Positions 7,223-14,683 of a DNA stretch of 64,000 bases are shown here, one piece after another. A program made the position numbers and the translations under genes. This DNA is from a virus: IMG/VR virus record IMGVR_UViG_3300025096_003663, positions 1 through 64,000 of that record, one strand, 5' to 3'. Numbering within the stretch: the first letter of the stretch is position 1; each line of letters starts with the position of its first letter. The notes beneath the pieces were generated by a model that searched no databases, was not told the origin of the DNA, and saw nothing but the letters and a program-made list of their open reading frames with translations.

Positions 7223-8446
7223 ATGAGCAATGAAATAAAGAGACCATATACCGACGAAGATGTCAAAAAATTGAGAGGTTCCGTAAGAGTGGAACATACT
7301 TTGGCTCGAAACGGGGCAGAAAAGCTAAGGAAGCTTCTCAGCGAGGAGAAATATATCAATGCACTCGGTGCTGTCACCGGTAACCAAGCTGTACAGCAAG
7401 TGAGAGGCGGATTAAAGGCAATATACTGTAGTGGTTGGCAAGTGGCAGCCGACGGAAACTTGGACGGCACTATGTATCCAGACCAAAGTTTATATTCAGC
7501 TAGAAGTGTGCCCTTGGTGGTAAAAAAAATAAATAATGCTCTACAGCGAGCCGATCAGGTAGACTCAGCAGAGGATATATCTGATAAAGATTGGTTTGCC
7601 CCTATCGTAGCCGATGCCGAAGCAGGTTTCGGCGGACCTCTAAATGCTTACGAGCTTATGAAATCTATGATTGAGGCTGGAGCAGCCGGAGTTCATTTCG
7701 AAGATCAACTTTCATCAGCAAAGAAGTGTGGGCATATGGGAGGTAAGGTTCTTATTCCCACCGGTCAGTTTATCAAGACTTTGATTGCCGCCAGATTAGC
7801 ATCAGATGTATCGGATGTTCCGACAGTGTTAGTAGCACGAACTGACGCCGATTCAGCCAAGCTATTAACATCTGATATCGATGAAAGGGATCACCCATTT
7901 ATTCTATCGAAAGAGCGGACGGCAGAGGGTTTCTTCCGGATCAAAGATGGTATAGAACCAGCTATAGCCCGAGCCTTGGCATATGCACCATATGCTGATA
8001 TGATTTGGTGTGAAACATCCAAGCCAGATTTGGAGCAGGCAAAGAAGTTTTCTGAAGCGGTAAAAAAAGAATTTCCGGACAAAATGCTAGCCTACAATTG
8101 TTCTCCCTCGTTCAATTGGAGAAAACATCTTGATGAGAAGACAATAAGAAAATTCCAAAATGAGCTCGGAGCTATGGGATACAAATTTCAGTTTGTTACA
8201 TTAGCAGGATTCCACACTTTGAATAATAGTATGTTTGAGCTTTCTGTAGGATACAAAGATACCGGAATGGAAGCTTATTCTGAACTTCAGGAAAGAGAGT
8301 TTTCCAATGCTTCTCTCGGCTATACTGCCGTCAAGCATCAGCGAGAAGTCGGAGCTGGGTATTTTGATTTAGTATCGAAGACTATCAGCGGCGATGAAGT
8401 ATCGACTTTGGCACTCAAAGAATCCACTGAAGAGGAGCAATTTTAA
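7223..8446 (+). CDS. aceA: Isocitrate lyase
   Basis: Cleaves isocitrate to glyoxylate and succinate, the first step of the glyoxylate bypass. The hallmark KKCGHMGGK is at residues 167-175 with catalytic Cys169. Also present are [10 protein letters not shown] (substrate loop), [12 protein letters not shown] (Mg-binding Asp), [27 protein letters not shown], and NCSPSFNW with [14 protein letters not shown] near the C-terminus. The 407 residues compare with 434 for E. coli AceA, so it is a short but complete form that distinguishes it from methylisocitrate lyase by the KKCGH core and the NCSPSFNW motif. A ribosome site (AGGAGCAAAA) precedes the ATG. The stop overlaps the first base of the next gene. 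Gene order aceB-aceA matches bacterial ace operons, but there is no aceK. Confidence 0.96.
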   Translation: MSNEIKRPYTDEDVKKLRGSVRVEHTLARNGAEKLRKLLSEEKYINALGAVTGNQAVQQVRGGLKAIYCSGWQVAADGNLDGTMYPDQSLYSARSVPLVVKKINNALQRADQVDSAEDISDKDWFAPIVADAEAGFGGPLNAYELMKSMIEAGAAGVHFEDQLSSAKKCGHMGGKVLIPTGQFIKTLIAARLASDVSDVPTVLVARTDADSAKLLTSDIDERDHPFILSKERTAEGFFRIKDGIEPAIARALAYAPYADMIWCETSKPDLEQAKKFSEAVKKEFPDKMLAYNCSPSFNWRKHLDEKTIRKFQNELGAMGYKFQFVTLAGFHTLNNSMFELSVGYKDTGMEAYSELQEREFSNASLGYTAVKHQREVGAGYFDLVSKTISGDEVSTLALKESTEEEQF

Positions 8447-8640
8447 TGCCCATTTATGTTTACGAGTGCCAAGAATGCTCCGTGGTAAAGGAAGAGCTAC
8501 AAAAAAGCACTGAAGAGCCTCTCACGGACTGTGAGGGGTGTAATGGGGAGAACTCTTTGAAGAGGATTATAGGACTTTCTTCCTTCCAACTCAAAGGTAC
8601 CGGATGGTATAAGGATGGATACTCTAAGGGAGGAGAATGA
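8446..8640 (+). CDS. FmdB-like zinc-ribbon protein, 64 aa
   Basis: Starts [12 protein letters not shown] with paired cysteines C8, C11 and C29, C32, typical of the FmdB-type single zinc ribbon. The tail ends GTGWYKDGYSK, also seen in FmdB-like proteins. Members are often called transcriptional regulators on weak grounds; the role in phages is unknown. It overlaps the last base of aceA and its own end overlaps the next gene by 4 bases (ATGA), so it is part of the aceBA transcription unit. A second copy of the family is at 24551. Confidence 0.8.
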   Translation: MPIYVYECQECSVVKEELQKSTEEPLTDCEGCNGENSLKRIIGLSSFQLKGTGWYKDGYSKGGE

Positions 8641-8870
8641 CATACATCAAGACTACAGACGAGAACTTGAATGTTATGAGGAATATTTTAAGGATCGCAC
8701 CGTCGCTAATAAAGATATCAGAACAAATGTTAGAAGAGATAGATGCTAACAATGATATCATCCAAGAGCTTGTAAGCGACTCTTTAGCTAACAAAGATCA
8801 GATAGAATATTTGGTATTGGAAAACGAAAGACTTAGTGACGAGAACGAAAAATTAAAAATAGTACACTAA
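8637..8870 (+). CDS. Small helical hypothetical protein, 77 aa
   Basis: Starts in an ATGA overlap with the FmdB-like gene. The sequence is predicted to be mostly helical, with a C-terminal coiled coil (VLENERLSDENEKLKI). No catalytic motif or membrane segment. It ends one base before the convergent stop of the trypsin-like gene on the other strand, so it closes the + strand transcription unit. No terminator hairpin is visible between the two. Function unknown. Confidence 0.6.
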   Translation: MTYIKTTDENLNVMRNILRIAPSLIKISEQMLEEIDANNDIIQELVSDSLANKDQIEYLVLENERLSDENEKLKIVH

Positions 8871-8871
8871 A

Positions 8872-9795
8872 CTATTCTCTGATTTTCCATCTCTCGGCTT
8901 CTTCTTCCTCAAGGATATCCCACTCTGGAACTTCTGTTCCCCAAAGGAATACTTTCTCTTCAACAACTATTTGAGGAGTGAAGTCCATGAACACTTTCAC
9001 TTTATGGGGAGTATTACCAGCCATAAGATCTTTTACTTGCTTCAGTGTCGGCGAGATTGTTAGATGGTGAAACCTTGTATACACAGCAGAAACGACACCG
9101 ATGACTTCCATATTCTTATTTAATAAAAGAGAACCAGAACTACCTGGTGCGGCAGGAAGAGAGAATAAGGAGTGCTTTTCTTCTGGAACATTAACAAATT
9201 TGAAGTTGCCGCTGAAATACCCCTTGAACATAGGCGAACCTTCGCTAGAATAAAGGCTAAGTGGCGAAGCGACATTATAAACGATTTCTCCTAAAACTGG
9301 GTCTTCGCCAGAAAGCACGAGAGCTCTAGCTCCTTCAATTTTGCTCACTTGGATTAAACAGGCATCAAACTTTGTTGCCGAAACATATGAGATGGCGGAA
9401 TAGACTCTATTCTTCCGATCAGATACTTTCAAGAAGTGTCTTACATCATCCGGATTCGGCACCTGACCTTTAATAGCCTCAATCAGGCTCGACACATCAC
9501 AGACATGAGCAGCAGTCAATACCACAGTGCTGTCCTTATCTTGCCAGATTATACCCCCAGAGCCGGTATATCCGGTGTAAGCTTTCTTTGTTTGCTTATC
9601 AACGACGACTCCCTCTACGAATACTGTGGAATTGTAAATTCCAGCAAGAGGAAAGTCTTCTCCAACCCCAGTGGTACAAGAAGAGGAGGCACTTAAGCCC
9701 TCGACGGTGCTTTTACTAGCCGTGCAGCTAATAGCCAGAGGAAGAAGTAGAGCGAATATCGATAAATTTTTGAGGTTATTTTTAATGTTAAACAT
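8872..9795 (-). CDS. Trypsin-like serine protease, predicted lipoprotein
   Basis: 307 residues and the only clear gene on the minus strand. The N-terminus is a signal peptide with a hydrophobic core (SIFALLLPLAISC) and a lipobox-like AISC, so Cys24 would be lipidated. The S1-fold catalytic residues are visible: His in VLTAAHVC, Asp in TKFDACLIQ, and Ser in APGSSGSLLL. The product would be anchored in the envelope, facing the periplasm or cell surface. Possible roles are degradation of envelope proteins, superinfection exclusion or help at lysis; these are inference. It is convergent with 8637-8870 and divergent from PhoH, so it needs its own promoter. Confidence 0.8.
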   Translation of the reverse strand: MFNIKNNLKNLSIFALLLPLAISCTASKSTVEGLSASSSCTTGVGEDFPLAGIYNSTVFVEGVVVDKQTKKAYTGYTGSGGIIWQDKDSTVVLTAAHVCDVSSLIEAIKGQVPNPDDVRHFLKVSDRKNRVYSAISYVSATKFDACLIQVSKIEGARALVLSGEDPVLGEIVYNVASPLSLYSSEGSPMFKGYFSGNFKFVNVPEEKHSLFSLPAAPGSSGSLLLNKNMEVIGVVSAVYTRFHHLTISPTLKQVKDLMAGNTPHKVKVFMDFTPQIVVEEKVFLWGTEVPEWDILEEEEAERWKIRE

Positions 9796-9838
9796 AAAGT
9801 ATCTATCTTTGAGAAATACTAAAATACCTGAAAGATAC

Positions 9839-9846
9839 TATTTATC
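9839..9846 (-). promoter_or_regulatory. Candidate T4-type late promoter for the lipoprotein gene
   Basis: On the minus strand the sequence reads GATAAATA, one base from the T4 late consensus TATAAATA, about 43 bases upstream of the minus-strand ATG at 9795. The phage has its own gp55-like sigma factor (25067-25768). No -35 element is expected for that class. Single eight-base match, so weak. Confidence 0.3.
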
Positions 9847-9866
9847 TCTAGATCCACAGGATTTTT

Positions 9867-11195
9867 ATGAATAAAATCACTTATATTCTCGATACAAGTG
9901 TTTATCTACATGACGCAAATGCAATCTATCATTTTGGAGAAAATGATATCATAGTGCCCTTGAAAGTGCTTGAGGAAATAGACAAGCACAAAAAAAGGCA
10001 AGATGGTGTCGGCGCCAATTCTAGAAAAATAATAAGAACATTTGATGCCTTGAGAGAAAAAGGTAATCTCTCTAGGGGTGTTAAAATTGACGAGAACAAG
10101 GGCATACTCAAAACGGTGAGTGTCAACCAAGTAGAAGACTTGCCGCCAGATCTAGATAAAAACATTCCAGATCACATCATCGTCGGCACTGTCCTCAAGG
10201 TATGTGCCTCCGTGGGCAGAGACAACACTGTTCTTGTTACCAGAGATATAAACCTTAGAGTGATAGGCGACTCTCTAGATATTAAAACCGAAGATTTCAA
10301 TCCTGATAAAGTAGTTGAAGACACAGATGAGCTTTTCTCAGGGTTTAAAGAGGTTTCGATAGCTCAGGAAGAGATTGATCAATTTTATTCTGGAGATGAT
10401 TTCGTCTTAGAAGAAAAAGCTTCAGAAAACCTTCAGCCTAATGAGTTCATTATGTTATCATCAAATATAAATGAAAAATCAACAGCCCTCGCGAGATTCG
10501 TTGAAAAGGGCTCTCCGCTCGCTCCGATAAGAAATATAAACAGTAACAACAGCAATGTATGGGGAGTTAGACCAAAAAACAAGGAACAGAGCTATGCACT
10601 AGATTTGTTGCTGGATCCATCTATTCCGATAATAACCCTAGTAGGAAAAGCAGGTTGCGGAAAAACCCTGCTAGCAATTGCAGCGGGACTAGAGCAAACA
10701 ATAGGCGAAAGCAAACATTATGATAGAATGGTGGTGTCCCGTCCGGTTGAGCCAATGGGGAGAGATATAGGCTTCCTCCCAGGCACAATAGAGGAAAAGA
10801 TGGCACCATGGCTAGCACCAATACAAGATAACTTGGAATTCCTAATGGGCAACGAAAAAGAGACACTCGATATGTATATCGAAACAGGTAAGATCCAAGT
10901 TGAAGCGCTAACATATATCAGAGGCAGATCCATAGCAAACTCTTACATAATAATTGATGAAGCTCAGAACTTGACATCTCATGAATTAAAGACTATAATA
11001 ACAAGAGTTGGAGAGGGAACCAAAATAATTCTTACAGGAGATGTCGAACAGATAGATAATGCTTATGTTGATGAGACTTCCAATGGGCTAGCCTATGCTG
11101 TTGAGAAATTTAAGCCCTACAATTTATCTGGACATGTTACCTTATTGACTGGTGAACGATCCCTTGTTGCAACACTAGCATCAAAAATATTATAG
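9867..11195 (+). CDS. phoH: PIN-PhoH protein (PhoH2-type), nuclease plus P-loop ATPase
   Basis: 442 residues with two domains. Residues 1 to about 150 are a PIN-type nuclease domain: ITYILDTSVYLHD carries the first acidic residue (Asp9) and VLVTRDINLRV the later Asp. Residues about 230-440 are the PhoH ATPase with Walker A GKAGCGKT near residue 261 and Walker B YIIIDEAQNL. PhoH2-type proteins are reported to couple RNA unwinding and cleavage; PhoH genes are very common in marine phages, including ones not linked to phosphate stress. A CAGGA lies just upstream of the ATG. It is divergent from the lipoprotein gene. Confidence 0.9.
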   Translation: MNKITYILDTSVYLHDANAIYHFGENDIIVPLKVLEEIDKHKKRQDGVGANSRKIIRTFDALREKGNLSRGVKIDENKGILKTVSVNQVEDLPPDLDKNIPDHIIVGTVLKVCASVGRDNTVLVTRDINLRVIGDSLDIKTEDFNPDKVVEDTDELFSGFKEVSIAQEEIDQFYSGDDFVLEEKASENLQPNEFIMLSSNINEKSTALARFVEKGSPLAPIRNINSNNSNVWGVRPKNKEQSYALDLLLDPSIPIITLVGKAGCGKTLLAIAAGLEQTIGESKHYDRMVVSRPVEPMGRDIGFLPGTIEEKMAPWLAPIQDNLEFLMGNEKETLDMYIETGKIQVEALTYIRGRSIANSYIIIDEAQNLTSHELKTIITRVGEGTKIILTGDVEQIDNAYVDETSNGLAYAVEKFKPYNLSGHVTLLTGERSLVATLASKIL

Positions 11196-11204
11196 GAGAA
11201 AAAA

Positions 11205-11513
11205 ATGAAAAATAAAGAACAAACAGCAGAAGCCTTGGCTACTGATGAGAATACCAATGAATCAAAGATGGCTGTACAGCCATCAGAGGGACCACTCAAA
11301 CATATGTTGGTAGACTATGTTGGAAAAGTATACACTCCAGATAATGGAGAGGTTACGGTAGAGATGGTTATTGAAACACTCGCTTCCGAGTTTCCAGAGT
11401 TCCTTTATGTAGTAGCTAAGGAGAACTGGTTACGAGGATACCAACAAGCGATGACTGATGTAGATAACTATGACAGTAGCGAAGAAGCAGAAAAAGAGGC
11501 TCTTTCAAAATGA
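11205..11513 (+). CDS. Hypothetical protein, 102 aa
   Basis: Preceded by AGGAG 8 bases before the ATG. The N-terminal third is hydrophilic; the remaining part (VDYVGKVYTPDNGEVTVEMV then an ASEFPEFLYVVAKENW helix) looks folded. No known motif. It overlaps the metallopeptidase gene by 4 bases (ATGA), so the two are translationally coupled. Function unknown. Confidence 0.6.
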   Translation: MKNKEQTAEALATDENTNESKMAVQPSEGPLKHMLVDYVGKVYTPDNGEVTVEMVIETLASEFPEFLYVVAKENWLRGYQQAMTDVDNYDSSEEAEKEALSK

Positions 11514-12205
11514 GCTTCTTACGGGAATCTAATGAAAGAATGAAGTCGGTACATTTTCTGTGGGAAAACAGAATAGATGTATATAATAAAAAAGATTTAC
11601 CCCCAGAAATAGAGATAGACTCAATATTACAAAAGATATCTTCTATTTTGCCGACATCTTTCTTGGATAATATAGATTCTGTATATGTCGGCGAATTCGA
11701 CTCCCTCAAAAAGAGGGAGGTCGATTCCGTCTATCAGGATGGGGCAATATACATCGTTCCATCCTATGTTTTCGGCAAAGAAGAGCTTCTCAGGAACATT
11801 GTCCACGAGGTTGCCCATGCTGTTGAAGAGCAGAATTCCCTTGAAATCTACGGGGATAGGGAACTTGAGGGTGAATTCGTGAAAAAAAGGATAAAACTAC
11901 TTGACAAGCTGAAGTCAATAGGTTATGATATACCATCTATAGAGTTATTTACAGATTCGGAATACTCTTCCGAGCTTGATAATTATTTTTATAAAGAAGT
12001 GGGATATCCATTGATGGCTCAACTAACAAGTAATATGTTTTCTTCACCATATGGAGCCACTTCTTTAAGAGAATATTTCGCCAACTCTTTTGAGGATTAT
12101 TTTTTGGGCAACATGAAAGATGTTAAAATTATTAGCCCAAAGGTATATGATAAAATTAACAAACTCGTAAAGAAATCGGAGGAAAAAACATATGGCAACT
12201 TTTAA
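11510..12205 (+). CDS. Predicted zinc metallopeptidase (HEXXH)
   Basis: 231 residues. The motif HEVAHAVEE has the zinc-binding HEXXH at residues 99-103. A downstream Glu in TSLREYFANSFEDYF is a good candidate for the third ligand, as in gluzincins with an ExxxxF/N helix. No signal peptide, so it would act in the cytoplasm or in the virion. Phage proteins with this compact arrangement are often annotated as metallopeptidases of unknown target; head-maturation or host-protein cleavage are possibilities, not shown by sequence. It begins in an ATGA overlap with its upstream neighbour and overlaps the next gene by 14 bases. Confidence 0.65.
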   Translation: MSFLRESNERMKSVHFLWENRIDVYNKKDLPPEIEIDSILQKISSILPTSFLDNIDSVYVGEFDSLKKREVDSVYQDGAIYIVPSYVFGKEELLRNIVHEVAHAVEEQNSLEIYGDRELEGEFVKKRIKLLDKLKSIGYDIPSIELFTDSEYSSELDNYFYKEVGYPLMAQLTSNMFSSPYGATSLREYFANSFEDYFLGNMKDVKIISPKVYDKINKLVKKSEEKTYGNF

Positions 12206-12620
12206 TATAAAAACAGAGGGAAACATTATCAATGTTGAGGTGGAAGTTCCGGCTGCAGATCCAAAGCGCCTAAACAGAAACCCTTCATCCGTTGTGGTCG
12301 ATGATGTGCTGGATTATTTATCAGCTAACGGCATAGAGGTTGTTTCATGTCTAAAGCAACAAACGCTAACAAATCGAGGAAAGAACCCGAGACTCTCAGG
12401 AACTTTTAGCTTTCAAAAGAAAGAAAGCATTTCCGTGCATAAGGCGCCGAAGCCAAAGAAAGAAGAAGTGGTAGAAGATACTTCTGAAACCACGACTGAT
12501 GAGCAGACTGCCTACTCGGCAGAAACAGAAGAATCCAGCACTAAAGAGACTAAGAAGTCAAAGAAGAACAAAAAGAGAAAGAAAGTGTACAGTGAATATT
12601 CTCAACAACAAGAAGAATAA
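12192..12620 (+). CDS. Hypothetical protein with basic low-complexity tail, 142 aa
   Basis: The first 80 residues look like a small folded domain (ATFNIKTEGNIINVEVEV and a later VVDDVLDYLSANGIEVVSC segment). The rest is disordered: a Pro/Lys/Glu region, then a Ser/Thr/Glu stretch and a very basic end (KKSKKNKKRKK). A nucleic-acid-binding role is possible from the tail. It overlaps the metallopeptidase gene and the start of the nuclease gene. No family recognised. Confidence 0.55.
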   Translation: MATFNIKTEGNIINVEVEVPAADPKRLNRNPSSVVVDDVLDYLSANGIEVVSCLKQQTLTNRGKNPRLSGTFSFQKKESISVHKAPKPKKEEVVEDTSETTTDEQTAYSAETEESSTKETKKSKKNKKRKKVYSEYSQQQEE

Positions 12621-13428
12621 AAAAGAAAATCTCCATATAACTGAATATCTATCCTTTAGCGGCGTAAAAGACTGGGACTTTTGCCCTCACTACTATAAGC
12701 TTACTCGAATTGATAAGCTATATAAGTTTGAGGGAAACATCCATACCGCTTTTGGAAAGGCTGTCCATTCTTCTTTGGAGCTTCTGATATCTAAAAAGAA
12801 TCACAAGGATATAGAATATGTGGTCAAGGAAGTGGAGAGCCAATTTATTTCCATCTTCCATTCTGAAGCAGAAAGTGTTGGAGTAGACACCGAATCGAAA
12901 GACTTTAAAGATATGGTGAAACAAGGGGAGAGCCTCTTTCCTCATGTTATTCCGTTTATGAAGGCAAGGTTTGGTAATTATGAACTTGTTTCTATCGAAG
13001 AATCACTCGATGAGCCAATCGAGGGGCAAGAAGAAAGCGAGATTAAATACAAGGGCTTTGTGGATCTCGTCATAAAGACGAGCGATGGGAAATTTCATAT
13101 CATCGACTGGAAGACATGCTCTTGGGGATGGAATTGGCAAAAAAAGACAGATCCAATGACAACATATCAGTTGACCTATTATAAAAACTTTTTTGCAAAA
13201 AAATACGGTATCGACTTAAAAAAAATAGAGACATACTTTATACTCTTGAAGAGAACAGCCAAGAAAAATATTGTTGAAGCTATTAGGGTTTCGAGCGGTC
13301 AGAAGAAGACGGGCAATGCCCTCAAGCTACTGAACACCGCGATTCACAATATTGAGAACGGCAACCATATCAAGAAAAAAACATCTTGCCGTAGTTGCTC
13401 TCTTTGGCGAAACCTTTGCGAGGGATAA
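12592..13428 (+). CDS. PD-(D/E)XK nuclease, Cas4/RecB-like with cysteine cluster
   Basis: A GTG start at 12592 is proposed because the upstream open frame overlaps the previous gene with a non-matching basic leader; about 278 residues. SFSGVKDWDFCPHYYKL and a following GKAVHSSLELL match the N-terminal part of RecB/Cas4-type exonucleases (first Cys, then the His). The nuclease core reads KGFVDLVIKT ... FHIIDWKT, giving the D..(D)xK catalytic set. The C-terminus has three further cysteines (SCRSCSLWRNLCEG), so with the N-terminal one they could bind an Fe-S cluster as in Cas4/AddB. A role in phage DNA end processing or recombination is likely. No CRISPR array is present. Confidence 0.75.
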   Translation: MNILNNKKNKKENLHITEYLSFSGVKDWDFCPHYYKLTRIDKLYKFEGNIHTAFGKAVHSSLELLISKKNHKDIEYVVKEVESQFISIFHSEAESVGVDTESKDFKDMVKQGESLFPHVIPFMKARFGNYELVSIEESLDEPIEGQEESEIKYKGFVDLVIKTSDGKFHIIDWKTCSWGWNWQKKTDPMTTYQLTYYKNFFAKKYGIDLKKIETYFILLKRTAKKNIVEAIRVSSGQKKTGNALKLLNTAIHNIENGNHIKKKTSCRSCSLWRNLCEG

Positions 13429-13429
13429 A

Positions 13430-14683
13430 TTGACAGACAAAAAAATCAAAATTCTAACAATAAGCGATCATCCATTTTCGCCATCTGGAGTAGGTACTCA
13501 AACTAGATACATCCTAGAGAAGCTCCTCCATACGGGCAAATATTCCGTAATCTCATTGGGCGGAGCAGTGAAGCATGAGCAATACAAACCCCAGAAAACA
13601 AAAGAGCATGGCGACGACTGGATAGTTCTTCCTGTTGACGGCTATGGAGATCAGAACCTTGTTAGGGCAGTTCTTAGAGATCACAAGCCAGACATGATAT
13701 GGTTTATGACAGATCCTAGGTTCTTTACCTGGCTCTGGGATATGGAAGACGAAATCAGATCAAAAGTGCCGATGATCTATTACCATGTGTGGGATAACAA
13801 GCCATATCCTTATTTTAATAAAAATTATTATGCTAGCACTGATGTAATATGTACAATATCTAAAGTTACAGACGATATTGTGAGAACCGTCTCGCCAGAT
13901 ACAGAATGCCATCGAATCCCCCATGTGGCAAATCCAGATGTCTTCAAGAAACTACCCAAAGATATCATAGAGAAATTTAAAAAACAATCAGGGCTTGATG
14001 ATAGATTTCTTGTCTTTTGGAATAGTAGAAATGCTCGTCGAAAGATGTCCGGAAGCTTGATTTGGTGGTTTAAAGATTTTCTAGATGAAGTTGGACATGA
14101 TAAAGCTCGATTGCTTATGCACACGGATCCTAAAGATAACCACGGGCAGGACTTAGAGAAGATAATTACAGAGCTCGGTCTTACTAATGGCGAAGTGATG
14201 TTTTCGACAAAGAAACTACCACCCCCAGAGTTGAATATTTTCTATAACGCGGCAGATGTTACTTGTGGGATATCGGATGCCGAAGGCTTCGGACTGTCCA
14301 CTTTTGAATCACTGGCAGCCGGTACACCTATCATTGTTTCTATGACGGGCGGGCTACAAGAGCAAGTTACCGATGGAGAAAAGTGGTTCGGAATAGGCAT
14401 TGAGCCGGCTTCTAAGGCGATTATAGGCTCTCAGGCTGTCCCATTCATCTATGAGGATAGGATAAGCCGAGAAGGCTTCATATCGGCTCTCAAAGAGATG
14501 TACAATAAAACCAACGAAGAGCGAGAAGAGCTTGGCGAACTAGGAAGAAAGCATTTGGAAGAAAATTATAATTTTGAGGAAACATTAGAGCAGTGGGATA
14601 CCCTATTGACGGATATCCACGAAAGATGTGGCTCTTGGGATACAAGAAAGAATTATAATAAATGGGAGATGTTAACCATATGA
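13430..14683 (+). CDS. Glycosyltransferase, GT4 family (GT-B)
   Basis: Start set at TTG 13430, immediately after the previous stop and about 6 bases after GAGGG; the longer frame upstream overlaps the nuclease gene. The N-terminal Rossmann half begins KILTISDHPFSPSGVGTQT, the acceptor-side glycine loop. The C-terminal donor half has DAEGFGLSTFESLAAGTP, the E-x7-E nucleotide-sugar motif of GT4 enzymes. It transfers a sugar from an NDP-sugar, retaining the anomeric configuration; substrate unknown. First gene of the sugar module; it overlaps the next gene by 4 bases. Confidence 0.8.
   Translation: MTDKKIKILTISDHPFSPSGVGTQTRYILEKLLHTGKYSVISLGGAVKHEQYKPQKTKEHGDDWIVLPVDGYGDQNLVRAVLRDHKPDMIWFMTDPRFFTWLWDMEDEIRSKVPMIYYHVWDNKPYPYFNKNYYASTDVICTISKVTDDIVRTVSPDTECHRIPHVANPDVFKKLPKDIIEKFKKQSGLDDRFLVFWNSRNARRKMSGSLIWWFKDFLDEVGHDKARLLMHTDPKDNHGQDLEKIITELGLTNGEVMFSTKKLPPPELNIFYNAADVTCGISDAEGFGLSTFESLAAGTPIIVSMTGGLQEQVTDGEKWFGIGIEPASKAIIGSQAVPFIYEDRISREGFISALKEMYNKTNEEREELGELGRKHLEENYNFEETLEQWDTLLTDIHERCGSWDTRKNYNKWEMLTI

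Noticed and set aside
5414-8870. aceBA as host contamination or prophage boundary
   Set aside because: No integrase or attachment-like repeat around the tRNA; both sides hold phage-type genes with overlapping starts. A search and read coverage would settle it.
8860-8885. Terminator between the convergent genes
   Set aside because: Only a few bases separate the stops and no stem with a T-run is visible.
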